In this document: in pieces, positions 44,609-53,402 of the stretch
Position numbering within the stretch: position 1 is the first letter of the stretch
Layout of the letters: every line of letters starts with the position of its first letter
Assembly: GCA_000238815.2 (NCBI GenBank)
Contig: AFXB01000004.1
Location: forward strand, 1 to 64,000
DNA: 64,000 nucleotides
Reading direction: 5' to 3'
Source of the DNA: SAR116 cluster alpha proteobacterium HIMB100
GTDB taxonomy: Bacteria > Pseudomonadota > Alphaproteobacteria > Puniceispirillales > Puniceispirillaceae
Notes under the pieces: model-generated
The model's input: only the letters and a program-made list of their open reading frames with translations
Database searches by the model: none
What the model was told of the DNA's origin: nothing
Program-made: the position numbers and the translations under genes

Positions 44609-45547
44609 ATGTCTGAACGTAAAGAAAAGCCAGCCTTCATTGGTGTTGATTGGGGTACAAGCTCTTTCAGAGCTTGGTTGTTTGCCCCATCAGGAACAGT
44701 GCTGGAAGATGTGCAGGGGCCGTGGGGGATATCCCAGATTAGAATGACGCCCTTCAGACAAATCCTGTTGGAGGCTGTAGGGAATTGGTTACGTCAATAT
44801 CCGGTTTTGCCAATTATAATGTGCGGCATGATTGGCAGTGCTCAGGGTTGGCATGAGGCAGGATATCTCACGGGTACGGTTGGTGTTGGCGAGCTTGCTG
44901 CTGGGGCTGTAAAAGTCGCTGATCCAGAGCTGGAGATGTATATCATCCCAGGCATAAAAGGGCGGTCCGCCGATGATTATAATGATGTTATGCGCGGAGA
45001 AGAAACCTTACTGGCAGGAAGACTGGGACGTGGCCAAGAAGACAAGGCTATATTCTGTTTGCCTGGTACGCATTCAAAATGGATCAGTGTCGAGAAAGGC
45101 CGGGTTGAACGGCTGACAACATTCATGACAGGCGAGTTGTTTCACTTGATGAAAGGGCAATCAATCCTCGCCCCTCTTATAGACAGTGATTCTGACGTAC
45201 GGTTGACCAGCCCAATTTTTGCTGACGGTCTGGCGTTGGCGGCGAGTCCGTCTGGGCTTTTGCATCAATTATTTTCTATCCGTGCTGGCGTTCTGACAGA
45301 GCGGTTTGCGCGTGGTGATGTGCTCACGCTTTTGTCTGCCGTTCTTGTGGGGAATGAATGTAAACATGTAGACATAGCGGGCAAGCCAGCAGCCGGGCTT
45401 CCTGTTACGCTGATGACATCTGGTCAGCTTGGCGATGTCTATCAACAGGCCTTTCAGCTGTTAAATATCGACTATCAGGTTATGGATGCAACAACAGCCG
45501 CTCAGGCAGGTTTATATGCAATTTTCCTGCAATTGCCCGATGCTTAA
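44609..45547 (+). CDS. dgoK: 2-dehydro-3-deoxygalactonokinase
   Basis: A 312-residue sugar-acid kinase of the DgoK family. FIGVDWGTSSFRAWLF is the N-terminal phosphate-binding loop, followed by MCGMIGSAQGWHEAGYL, RGEETLLAG, CLPGTHSKWI and MTGELFHLM, all characteristic. It phosphorylates 2-keto-3-deoxy-galactonate or a related keto-deoxy acid with ATP. A matching KDPGal aldolase is not adjacent; the HpaI-type aldolase at 61.9 kb belongs to another family. An AGGAG ribosome binding site is present. The stop overlaps the convergent TauE gene stop. Confidence 0.92.
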   Translation: MSERKEKPAFIGVDWGTSSFRAWLFAPSGTVLEDVQGPWGISQIRMTPFRQILLEAVGNWLRQYPVLPIIMCGMIGSAQGWHEAGYLTGTVGVGELAAGAVKVADPELEMYIIPGIKGRSADDYNDVMRGEETLLAGRLGRGQEDKAIFCLPGTHSKWISVEKGRVERLTTFMTGELFHLMKGQSILAPLIDSDSDVRLTSPIFADGLALAASPSGLLHQLFSIRAGVLTERFARGDVLTLLSAVLVGNECKHVDIAGKPAAGLPVTLMTSGQLGDVYQQAFQLLNIDYQVMDATTAAQAGLYAIFLQLPDA

Positions 45548-46314
45548 AGCAAACCACTAGCAATCAGCCGCAATCCCAAAATTAAAAACACACTCAGGAC
45601 GATTTTTCGGAACAGGTCCTGAGAGATAAAGCCTCGCATCATCTCTCCAACCCGAAAGCCGATGATCACGGCAGTTAAGCCTAGGACTGATTGCATCGCA
45701 GCTTCAAAGGTTAAAACCCCTGACAAGATAAGACCAGCTGCTAACGGAAAGCAGCCAGCGAGAAATAAAAACCCTGATGCTCCAATAAATTCTTCCTTCG
45801 AAACATTGCGGGCGAGCAGATACATCGCCACCGGCGGAGACCAAATAGAGCTTAGCCCGCCCAAAATACCTGAGAATATTCCGACACCAACCTGCCAGCC
45901 CATATGGCCAGATATAGGAAGCGTAACGCCAAACAGAAGATTAATGGAAAATACGACCATCGCCACACCTATCGCAACAGTCAAAAGAGAGGTGGGATAG
46001 GAGGCGATAAACAAAGACGTGATGAATATGCTGATCATTATAGCCAGCGCAAAATAACGATATGTATAGGCTGTTTTGCGAGGGGATTCTGATCGGAAAT
46101 ATTGCATAATATTTGCGAAAATAATCGGCAGAACCATTAATGAAATGGCAGTTTTAGGGTCAATGAAAATGGTGAGCATGGCCATCGCTGCAGCAGGAAG
46201 ACCGATACCTAAGAACCCTTTAATGACGCCTGAGAAGAAGAAAGCCACAAGGATAACCGGTATGTAATGAACCGGAAGGCCTGGTAACAAAAACAGCTGA
46301 AAAAATTCCGTCAC
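45544..46314 (-). CDS. TauE/SafE family anion exporter (probable sulfite or sulfonate export)
   Basis: A 256-residue membrane protein with about eight hydrophobic segments of the TauE/SafE (DUF81) family. FSGVIKGFLGIGLPAAAMAML and GIFSGILGGLSSIWSPPVAMYLL are the two half-repeats. It is the last gene of the operon tctC-B-A, SauS-like, SauT-like, TauE. Members export sulfite, sulfoacetate or other anions, and desulfonation pathways often end with such a gene. The start is GTG. Confidence 0.87.
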   Translation of the reverse strand: MTEFFQLFLLPGLPVHYIPVILVAFFFSGVIKGFLGIGLPAAAMAMLTIFIDPKTAISLMVLPIIFANIMQYFRSESPRKTAYTYRYFALAIMISIFITSLFIASYPTSLLTVAIGVAMVVFSINLLFGVTLPISGHMGWQVGVGIFSGILGGLSSIWSPPVAMYLLARNVSKEEFIGASGFLFLAGCFPLAAGLILSGVLTFEAAMQSVLGLTAVIIGFRVGEMMRGFISQDLFRKIVLSVFLILGLRLIASGLL

Positions 46315-46346
46315 GTCATCGCCTGTCAGCTCAATGTCTTGAAGCT

Positions 46347-47870
46347 TTACTGATTATCATAGACCAGATCATGAAGCTTTAACCGCTGCACCTTTCCCGA
46401 CGGTCCTTTTGGAAGGTCATCAAGAACATGAATTTTATCTGGTGTTTTGAATTTCCCCAGCCGGTCTGTACAATGCTGTATAAGACCGGTTTCTGCTGCC
46501 TGCTTGCCGGGTTTAAACCGAATGCAGGCTTCAACCCGCTGCCCGTAATTCTCACATGGAACGGCAAAAGCAGCGGCCTCTAAGATAGATTCATGCTCAA
46601 GCAAGGCTTCGTCGATTTCGCGAGGGGCAATATTTTCACCGCCTTTGATGATTAATTCCTTTATGCGGCCAGTAACAAAGACATAACCTTCCTCATCCAT
46701 ATGCCCTAAATCGCCGGTCCGCAGCCACCCTTCAGCCGTTATTGTTTTGGCGGTTTCTTCTGGTTGATGAAGATAACCCTGCATCACATTAGCTCCACGG
46801 ACTAAAATTTCGCCTGTGACCAGCGCTTCAACAGAGGTCAGCTCTTCGTCAGCAATCATCACCTCATTACCGACAGCCTGTCCAGGCGAGCCAATTTTCC
46901 GTTCGCCAGGCGGAAGCGGGTTCGACAGGATTTGCGCTCCGGTTTCAGTCAGGCCCATCGTTTCAATAATAGGGATGCCAAAACGTGATTCAAAGCGTCT
47001 GTGTGTTTCTGGTGGCAGAGGTGCTGACGCTGATCGGGCAAACCGCAGCCGGCCTGCATCTATATCGGGTGTGTTGTCATCATTCAGCAGATAGGCGAAT
47101 AGGGTGGGCACTGCACTGAACCAACTTACATTATTCTGCCTCACCTGCGACCAGAAAGAAGAAACAGAAAATTTATAGGGCATCACCAGCCCGCTGGCAG
47201 AGACCAACGTCCCCATCACGGTCACACACATTCCATTAATATGATAGATAGGCAAAACACACAGGCCAGTATCAGCAGAAGTAATCTGATGAGCCGTAAC
47301 CACATTCTCACCTGCAGCCAATAAGTTAGCATGTGAGAGCACCACACCTTTCGGGTTGCCAGTCGTCCCGGATGTGTACATCAGTAATCCTGGGCTGTCC
47401 GCGGTGGGTAGTCCGTTATCCATTTGTGCTGAGTTGCTTAAGCTTTCAGGCCATTCTGGTCCATTTTCAGGATGCAGAGAAATAACCTGAATTTCAGCAT
47501 CCATGCTGCCCAGAACCTCATCAATCAGTGCTTGATTGTCCGGCGCACAAAATAGGATTTTTGCCTGGCAATGTCCAAGAACGTAAGACATCGCCTTAAT
47601 ACCTGAGACGAGGTTCAACGGTGTTGCAACAAAACCGGCAAAGGTTACGGCGGCGAACAATAAGGTACTGGCGATGCAGTTATGTGCAGCAATAGCGACC
47701 GGGTCACCAGGAGCAAGGCCCAGCCGGTTCAGCTGGTTAACAAGACTGTTTACCCTGTGTTGGGCGTCAGCCCAGGTAAGCGTAACACCGGTTTCAGGAG
47801 AGGTAAGCCAAACAGCTTCGCCATTTGATGCAGCATTCTTCGCAAGTTGCGCTGGTATGGTCTGGATCAT
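46347..47870 (-). CDS. acyl-CoA ligase (AMP-forming), SauT-like candidate sulfoacetate-CoA ligase
   Basis: A 507-residue ANL-superfamily ligase. The ATP motif is YTSGTTGNPKG (about residue 165), followed by MGLTETGAQ, TGDLGHMDEEGY with the hinge, and the C-terminal catalytic Lys in PKGPSGKVQRL. It forms a CoA thioester from a carboxylate. Its start overlaps the stop of the SauS-like gene (ATGA), mirroring the sauS-sauT pair of Cupriavidus necator, in which sulfoacetate is activated to sulfoacetyl-CoA. The ligand is inferred from this context only. Confidence 0.85.
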   Translation of the reverse strand: MIQTIPAQLAKNAASNGEAVWLTSPETGVTLTWADAQHRVNSLVNQLNRLGLAPGDPVAIAAHNCIASTLLFAAVTFAGFVATPLNLVSGIKAMSYVLGHCQAKILFCAPDNQALIDEVLGSMDAEIQVISLHPENGPEWPESLSNSAQMDNGLPTADSPGLLMYTSGTTGNPKGVVLSHANLLAAGENVVTAHQITSADTGLCVLPIYHINGMCVTVMGTLVSASGLVMPYKFSVSSFWSQVRQNNVSWFSAVPTLFAYLLNDDNTPDIDAGRLRFARSASAPLPPETHRRFESRFGIPIIETMGLTETGAQILSNPLPPGERKIGSPGQAVGNEVMIADEELTSVEALVTGEILVRGANVMQGYLHQPEETAKTITAEGWLRTGDLGHMDEEGYVFVTGRIKELIIKGGENIAPREIDEALLEHESILEAAAFAVPCENYGQRVEACIRFKPGKQAAETGLIQHCTDRLGKFKTPDKIHVLDDLPKGPSGKVQRLKLHDLVYDNQ

Positions 47871-49276
47871 TTGCCGAACTCATCCCAATAATCGGCAAAT
47901 ATGTCTTCCAGCTCGGGTTTGTCTTCTGGGATGACCCGCACCACATTGACGTGATTGACAAAATGCGTCCAGTTGAGATTTTCATCAATGGAATTGCCGC
48001 CCCAACTGCCGCAGCCCATGGACAAAGAAAAAGGCATGCCATTATTGAAAAAGCCGCCAGTGGCAAAGCAATGTGCCTGATTTACAATGACCCGGCAGGT
48101 GCGCGCATGTCTGGCCAGGTGATGCGCACGGCTGTCATCTGAGGAATGCAGACCCAAAGAATGTCCTGCGCCCTGATAATTTTGGATGGTTATTGCTTTT
48201 TCCACAGCTTCATCAAAATCCTGTGCGCGGTGAAGTGCCAGGAAACGCGCCATCTTTTCGCCTGTAAGCGGGTTCTGCGGGCCAATATCTGTTTGCGGTA
48301 AAAGCAAGAAGCGCGTGTTTGCCGGAGCAACTTTGTCAAGGCCTGTTGCCGCAAGCACTTTGTCGATATCCTGTGCCAGCAAGGTTGTCGTCATTTTCCC
48401 ATTCTGCCAGTGAATATCCTGTACGGTCTGGCTTTGCGCGTCAGTCAGAAGAAATCCGCCTTCCTCAGCAAGGGCGGCCAGCATTTCATCATAAACGGCA
48501 TCTACCACCACTACCGCATTTTCAGAGGAACAGGAGGTGGCATTATCAAATGATTTAGACGCAGCAATCTTTGCTGCAGCTGCCCTTAGATCGGCTGTTT
48601 CGTCAATGATGGTCACAACATTACCTGCACCTACACCAATCGCCGGGGTGCCTGACATATAGCCTGCCCGCACGTTGCTTTGCGATCCTGTAACCACCAC
48701 CAGATCAGCAAGCTGCATCAACCGCTGTGTTTTTGGTTTCGAAGGTGGGGCAGGTACCATTTGAACCAGCTCAGCAGGCAGCCCAAGCTTGGCTAATGCG
48801 TCATGAATATAGCCCAAAAGCACAGTCGCCGGTTTCACCCCTTTTGGGCTGGGTGCAATGATGATCGCATTACCTGTTTTCAGCGCATTGATGATGTTAT
48901 TCACCGGCGTGGCAAGTGGATTAGTAGACGGGACAATGGCGGCAATAACGCCCTTTGGCCGCAGATAAGTGGACAAGCCTTTTGCGTGGTCATCCCCAAT
49001 ATGGCCGAAGCTTTTTACATCTTTCAGATCCCGCATAAGGCCAAGAGTTTTATTGTGGTTTTTCCTGATTTTATCAGCCACATTACCTAAGCCGGTCTCA
49101 GCAACAGCCATGGTGGCGAGCTGGTCGTTGCGTGTTGGTTCCATCAGCACCCATGCAACCGCTTGACATGCTTTGTCAAACAAGTCCTGCGAGCCATTCT
49201 CTTCATAATAATGTTGTGCAGCCCGAGCGGCAGCCACCAATTCATCTATGCAAGTTGTATCATCTGCACCGGTCAT
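47867..49276 (-). CDS. sauS: CoA-acylating aldehyde dehydrogenase, SauS-like (sulfoacetaldehyde dehydrogenase)
   Basis: A 469-residue protein of the acylating aldehyde dehydrogenase branch (EutE/AdhE relatives). The N-terminal KGVIAAIVPSTNPLATPVNN and FDNATSCSSEN with the nucleophile Cys are typical. The long C-terminal QAHCFATGGFFNNGMPFSLS and GSWGGNS are seen in sulfoacetaldehyde dehydrogenases as I remember them. It would reduce sulfoacetyl-CoA, made by the adjacent ligase, to sulfoacetaldehyde. No xsc gene is in the window, so the next step must lie elsewhere. Acetaldehyde or malonate-semialdehyde type activity is the alternative. Confidence 0.75.
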   Translation of the reverse strand: MTGADDTTCIDELVAAARAAQHYYEENGSQDLFDKACQAVAWVLMEPTRNDQLATMAVAETGLGNVADKIRKNHNKTLGLMRDLKDVKSFGHIGDDHAKGLSTYLRPKGVIAAIVPSTNPLATPVNNIINALKTGNAIIIAPSPKGVKPATVLLGYIHDALAKLGLPAELVQMVPAPPSKPKTQRLMQLADLVVVTGSQSNVRAGYMSGTPAIGVGAGNVVTIIDETADLRAAAAKIAASKSFDNATSCSSENAVVVVDAVYDEMLAALAEEGGFLLTDAQSQTVQDIHWQNGKMTTTLLAQDIDKVLAATGLDKVAPANTRFLLLPQTDIGPQNPLTGEKMARFLALHRAQDFDEAVEKAITIQNYQGAGHSLGLHSSDDSRAHHLARHARTCRVIVNQAHCFATGGFFNNGMPFSLSMGCGSWGGNSIDENLNWTHFVNHVNVVRVIPEDKPELEDIFADYWDEFGK

Positions 49277-49312
49277 GAGTTTTCAGAGTCCCTTGAGTTC
49301 ATAAGGTCGGGT

Positions 49313-50803
49313 TCATGCTTTTTGTTCTGGTGACCGGAAAGCCTGATAAACGCCAACTCCCAGTGTCAGAATACCAGCCAAAATCAACAATGAGCAAATC
49401 GGACGAGACAAATAAGCCACCAGATCATAATGAACCATCTGCATGCCTTGAGCAAAATTCTGCTCGCCGATCTTACCTAAAATGATGCCCAAGACAATCC
49501 CTGGAATAGAGTATCCTGACCTGCGCAGCAAAAAGCCAATGATGCCAGCGATGAACATCACCACAACATCCAGGACTAAGCCGCGTCCGATATAAGCCCC
49601 AATACTGGCCAGCAGAAGGATGAGTGGCGCCAGAAACTGGAATGGGATTTTCAGCAAATAAAGTATTGTCTTTGTTTCCAGTATGCCGACAAACAGGATT
49701 GACAGATTGGCATAGAACATGGCTGCAAATACAACCCAGATAAGGTCAGGTGAATTATAGAAAACCAGAGGGCCAGGTTCTAGGTCATGCATCTGGAAAA
49801 CCGCGACCATCATTGCGGTCAGCGCGCCGCCAGGAAGCCCTAGAGCAAGAAGCGGGATCATTGCTGCACCTGTTGCAGCGTTATTGGCCGTTTCGGAAGA
49901 GATCACACCTTCGATGTTCCCTTTGCCGAAACTTTCCTTATCTTTTGACCATCTAACCGCTTCACCATAACCCATGAAGGCAGCTAATGTTGCCCCAATC
50001 CCCGGCAGGATGCCGCAGAAAAAGCCAACAAGGATTGAACGGAGAACAGCAATCTTCTGCGCCCAAAGCTCAAAAATAGTGGGGAAAGACATCCCTACCC
50101 TTGGCGTATGGAAAGTGCCTGTAGCCCGTTTTTCTGCCTGCACAAAAATTTCTGAAACGGCAAAGAAGCCCAAAATTGCAGGCACAAAGGCTATGCCTGC
50201 GGCCAAATCGGCAAAGCCAAAATTATACCTATTGATCCCTCCGACCGGATCCTGGCCAATGGTGGCAATCAAAAGGCCGAGCAGAACAGATAACCAGCCC
50301 TTCCAAATGGTGCGACCACCTACAGATGATGCAACAGCAAGACCAAAGAACACCAATGCAAAAATCTCAGGAGGGCCGATATTCCGGATTGCCCAAGTGG
50401 CCAGCGGCTGGGTGGCTGCCATCATCACCAAAGCAGATGCAACACCACCAATCGCCGAACACAGAACCGCAGCACCGACCGCCTTGCCAGATTTGCCCTG
50501 CTGAGTCATCGGATAGCCGTCAAAAGCAGTTGGCGCATTTTCAGGTGCACCTGGAATGTTGAATAAAATAGCGGTTATGGCGCCGCCATAGGTGCCTGTA
50601 CAATAAATTACCGCAAACAGCATTACCCCTTGTGCGGGCGATAAATCTGAGGTGAAGGGCAGTAAGATTGCCGCCAGTGTGAGCATGCTGACACCGGGAA
50701 TAGCCCCGAATAACATACCACCAACAACGCCAAAGAAGAATATGGCCAGAGTGAACGGGTCACCAAAGAGCGCTGAGCTGCCTGTGAGAAAATTTTCAAT
50801 CAT
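49313..50803 (-). CDS. tctA: tripartite tricarboxylate transporter large subunit TctA (second system)
   Basis: A 496-residue TctA with about twelve membrane segments. GAIPGVSMLTLAAILLPF, AILFNIPGAPENAPTAFDGYP, GILPGIGATLAAFMGYGEAVR and SETANNAATGAAMIPLLALGLPGG are the family blocks. It sits 6 bases after tctB and 36 bases before the SauS-like gene, so it is the importer of the proposed sulfonate operon. In the described sau cluster the importer is an MFS protein (SauU); a TTT system here would be a replacement. Confidence 0.93.
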   Translation of the reverse strand: MIENFLTGSSALFGDPFTLAIFFFGVVGGMLFGAIPGVSMLTLAAILLPFTSDLSPAQGVMLFAVIYCTGTYGGAITAILFNIPGAPENAPTAFDGYPMTQQGKSGKAVGAAVLCSAIGGVASALVMMAATQPLATWAIRNIGPPEIFALVFFGLAVASSVGGRTIWKGWLSVLLGLLIATIGQDPVGGINRYNFGFADLAAGIAFVPAILGFFAVSEIFVQAEKRATGTFHTPRVGMSFPTIFELWAQKIAVLRSILVGFFCGILPGIGATLAAFMGYGEAVRWSKDKESFGKGNIEGVISSETANNAATGAAMIPLLALGLPGGALTAMMVAVFQMHDLEPGPLVFYNSPDLIWVVFAAMFYANLSILFVGILETKTILYLLKIPFQFLAPLILLLASIGAYIGRGLVLDVVVMFIAGIIGFLLRRSGYSIPGIVLGIILGKIGEQNFAQGMQMVHYDLVAYLSRPICSLLILAGILTLGVGVYQAFRSPEQKA

Positions 50804-50809
50804 ATCAGC

Positions 50810-51367
50810 CTACCATAATTGCTGAAGGTCATTGTTAAGACGCAAAATAAATGCGCTGTAATCATAAAATGGCGAAACATTGCCTTGTGGAAGAGGGGCA
50901 TTCAATACCACCATAAACAGGCCCAGCAGCAAAGCATATAAAAGTGCAGTTATGCCCAAGATCCATTTCCAGCGACGCTCTCCAAAAATGACGATAATAA
51001 GGGCAATGAAAAATGGTGTGGCAAAGTAAAACCCCACAGGTTTCAAAGAAAGAGCAAATAAAAACGGGGTACCCAGAACGGCCAGAACTTTTACGATAGC
51101 TGAAATGTTATCATAACTACCTGTCTCGTCCTCATCTGCAATCCCAACACGTCCTGTTTGTATCGCAGAACCATGTTTATACTGATAATAAAAATTACCG
51201 ACCGTTACCAGCAGCATAAGACCGATAACAACGCGTGGCCAGCCTGTTGCCCCAAAGATGTAAATTTCAATCGGTTGATTAAATTCAAAAGAAAATCCAA
51301 AAAATATAACCGCAATAGACAGCCAGACGGCGCCTTCTGTCAGGTGTGATTTCGTGAGCTTACCCAT
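50810..51367 (-). CDS. tctB: tripartite tricarboxylate transporter small subunit TctB (second system)
   Basis: About 185 residues with four hydrophobic segments in the usual TctB arrangement, including the GATGWPRVVIGLMLLVTVGNF segment after helix 1. An acidic loop (ADEDETG) lies between helices 2 and 3. The ATG at 51367 is used; a TTG at 51382 is possible. Neither has a strong ribosome binding site. It is separated from tctC by a long hairpin. Confidence 0.85.
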   Translation of the reverse strand: MGKLTKSHLTEGAVWLSIAVIFFGFSFEFNQPIEIYIFGATGWPRVVIGLMLLVTVGNFYYQYKHGSAIQTGRVGIADEDETGSYDNISAIVKVLAVLGTPFLFALSLKPVGFYFATPFFIALIIVIFGERRWKWILGITALLYALLLGLFMVVLNAPLPQGNVSPFYDYSAFILRLNNDLQQLW

Positions 51368-51415
51368 AAGATATTGTACCAAAAATGAAGGGATGTTTAG
51401 TGTAAGTGAAGAGAC

Positions 51416-51448
51416 CAGGGCCGACCGTGAAAACCATGGCCGGCCCTG
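51416..51448 (-). terminator. intercistronic hairpin between the second tctC and tctB
   Basis: Arms CAGGGCCGACC and GGCCGGCCCTG pair at 10 of 11 positions (one A opposite C) around an 11-base loop. On the minus strand no T-run follows, so I read it as an mRNA-stabilising or partial-termination structure protecting the binding-protein message. Confidence 0.6.
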
Positions 51449-51466
51449 ATGCTAAACTGGTTGTCT

Positions 51467-52489
51467 TTACTTAACGTTCAGGCCCATCTGCTTATACACT
51501 TCGCGGTATTGCGGAATGGTTGTGTTGATCAGCTCGATAGACCCTTGTGTGTCACGATAGCTGTCGATAACTGTCATAAACTTTGACTCGTTAAACTTCT
51601 GGTAGCTGTCCTGACAATAGCCACGCTGAAACGCCCACTGCAGCCATTCAACGCGGTCAGCCGGAGCGTCTTTATGGACGTAAAAGCCACGGAAACGCAG
51701 CAGCGGTTCGAAGTCCATGCCCATTTCTCTGTGGGTAGGCACATCAGCAAAAACGCCCGGACGTTCGTTGAAAATCGTCAAAATTGGCTTGAAGTCGCCT
51801 GAGTCCAGAAACTTGCGAACGTCACCTGGCTGCTCGAACAAAGCGTCAACCTGACCGCCCAACAATGCCCCATAACGTGGTGCACCCTTATCAAAAGAAA
51901 TCTGTTGAATCGTCATATCAGTGGCGTCGGTAATGAATTTCATCGTTACCCGTTCCATTGAACCTTCTTTTGACACATTGGCGATGGTTGCCTTCCCATT
52001 TTGGGCTTTCACCCAGGCAACAAATGACGGCCAGTCAGTGTATCTGGTTTCATTTGTGCGGATGTAAATCTGGGAAAATGTCACTTGTGATGTGACCAGT
52101 GGGATCAGGTCTTCAGCTGGGTGTGGGCGGCTTGAATCCAATGCATGAGCTGATGAGGCATCATCAATATGTTCAAGAACAGTATAGCCATCTGTTGGTG
52201 CTGCCATGTAGGCCGTCATCCCAACGGTGCCAGACCCGCCTGATTTGTGATCTCTGTTGATAGACGCACCGGTCAGCTCAGTTACTGCCTCAGCCATAGC
52301 TGCTGCGACCTGACCTGACCCTCCAGCAGGACCGTATGGCACGATCATTGTCAGAGCGCGATCAGGAAACCCGCCTGGCTTATCCATGCTGGCTTCTTTG
52401 ACTTTACATTCAAATGCGTTGGCAGCTGATACCGACAGCGCCATAAATGACGCGACCGCAGTAGCTGATACCAAATTTCTTAATTGCAT
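51467..52489 (-). CDS. tctC: tripartite tricarboxylate transporter substrate-binding protein TctC (second system)
   Basis: About 340 residues from the ATG at 52489, which has a strong GGAGG five bases upstream. A signal peptide covers residues 1-26 (cleavage near ANA). The Bug/TctC binding loop reads MIVPYGPAGGSGQVAAAMAE, differing from the usual GG-x-x-D, and a second Cys-containing C-terminal region is present (QRGYCQDSYQ). It is first in the proposed sulfonate operon. The altered binding loop fits an unusual ligand, though this is only suggestive. Confidence 0.9.
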   Translation of the reverse strand: MQLRNLVSATAVASFMALSVSAANAFECKVKEASMDKPGGFPDRALTMIVPYGPAGGSGQVAAAMAEAVTELTGASINRDHKSGGSGTVGMTAYMAAPTDGYTVLEHIDDASSAHALDSSRPHPAEDLIPLVTSQVTFSQIYIRTNETRYTDWPSFVAWVKAQNGKATIANVSKEGSMERVTMKFITDATDMTIQQISFDKGAPRYGALLGGQVDALFEQPGDVRKFLDSGDFKPILTIFNERPGVFADVPTHREMGMDFEPLLRFRGFYVHKDAPADRVEWLQWAFQRGYCQDSYQKFNESKFMTVIDSYRDTQGSIELINTTIPQYREVYKQMGLNVK

Positions 52490-52606
52490 TATTTCCTCCG
52501 TTGCTTTTTGAGACTCAGATTGAAGCAAATTATTTCTAAATTGCAAATTTTTAATTTTTCTTTTTGCCTGTCAAAATTCGTCCTATACTTCATTTCTTTG
52601 GTTTTT

Positions 52607-52624
52607 GTAGGGTCTTAACCCTAC
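52607..52624. promoter_or_regulatory. 18-bp dyad in the divergent tctC / sdhB-like promoter region
   Basis: GTAGGGT and ACCCTAC flank CTTA, giving a 7-bp inverted repeat 34 bases before the sdhB-like start. The opposite strand of the same gap has a TTGACA (52570-52575) oriented toward tctC. I infer a regulator site or transcript hairpin; no regulator gene is adjacent. Confidence 0.45.
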
Positions 52625-52658
52625 CTTCAATCGATAAAAACACACAAGAAAGTCAACG

Positions 52659-53402
52659 ATGTCGCATCAACATAAAACATTATCGGTTACTGTCAGGCGC
52701 GACACGGGAAATGGAAGTCAGGACCAAACCTTTGAAGTCCCTGAACAAGATAGTCAGACTGTTTTGGACGTTGTCACCTACATCCAGGAGTATTTAGACC
52801 CGACACTGTCTTATCGTTTCGCTTGTCGAGTGGGTATGTGTGGCTCATGCGGTATGATGGTGAATGGTGAGCCGCGCTGGACCTGCCGCACACATGTGAA
52901 GAAGGTAACTGGGGCCTCTAAGTCACTGACGATCGCGCCGCTGCGAAATCTGCCTGTGATAAAAGACCTCGTAGTGGATATGGATCCGTTCTTTGATAAG
53001 TGGGTTCGTGCAGGCGGTGTGCATCACCCGACCGCAACTCGGCATGAACCAATTCAGAAAATCGATGAAGCTGGTGCTGACCGCCAGGAGGCAAATGAAG
53101 CGATTGAATGTATCAATTGCGGTGTATGTTATGCGGCCTGTGACGTTGTTGGGGCGAACCCGGACTATTTTGGACCTGCAGCGCTGAACAGAGCCTGGTC
53201 GTTGGTGAATGATGTAAAGACCAGCCATGAGGGTCAGATTTTTGATGCAGTGAACAGCCATGCAGGTTGTCATAATTGCCATGCACAGCAGGGATGTGCC
53301 CGGTATTGCCCTAATGAGCTCAACCCGTCAGCATCGATAGCCGGGTTGAAGCGCAAGGCAGCCGGACATGCGTTAAAAAAGCTGTTGAGGGGGGGTAAAT
53401 GA
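52659..53402 (+). CDS. succinate dehydrogenase/fumarate reductase-like iron-sulfur subunit
   Basis: A 247-residue SdhB/FrdB-type protein. The plant-type [2Fe-2S] site is CRVGMCGSCGMMVNG with a fourth Cys in RWTC. The ferredoxin part has CINCGVCYAAC and CHNCHAQQGCARYCP for the [4Fe-4S] and [3Fe-4S] centres. It passes electrons from the flavoprotein to quinone through the membrane subunits. It is the first gene here, so the order is B-C-D-A instead of the usual C-D-A-B, indicating a specialised complex separate from the TCA-cycle enzyme. Confidence 0.9.
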   Translation: MSHQHKTLSVTVRRDTGNGSQDQTFEVPEQDSQTVLDVVTYIQEYLDPTLSYRFACRVGMCGSCGMMVNGEPRWTCRTHVKKVTGASKSLTIAPLRNLPVIKDLVVDMDPFFDKWVRAGGVHHPTATRHEPIQKIDEAGADRQEANEAIECINCGVCYAACDVVGANPDYFGPAALNRAWSLVNDVKTSHEGQIFDAVNSHAGCHNCHAQQGCARYCPNELNPSASIAGLKRKAAGHALKKLLRGGK

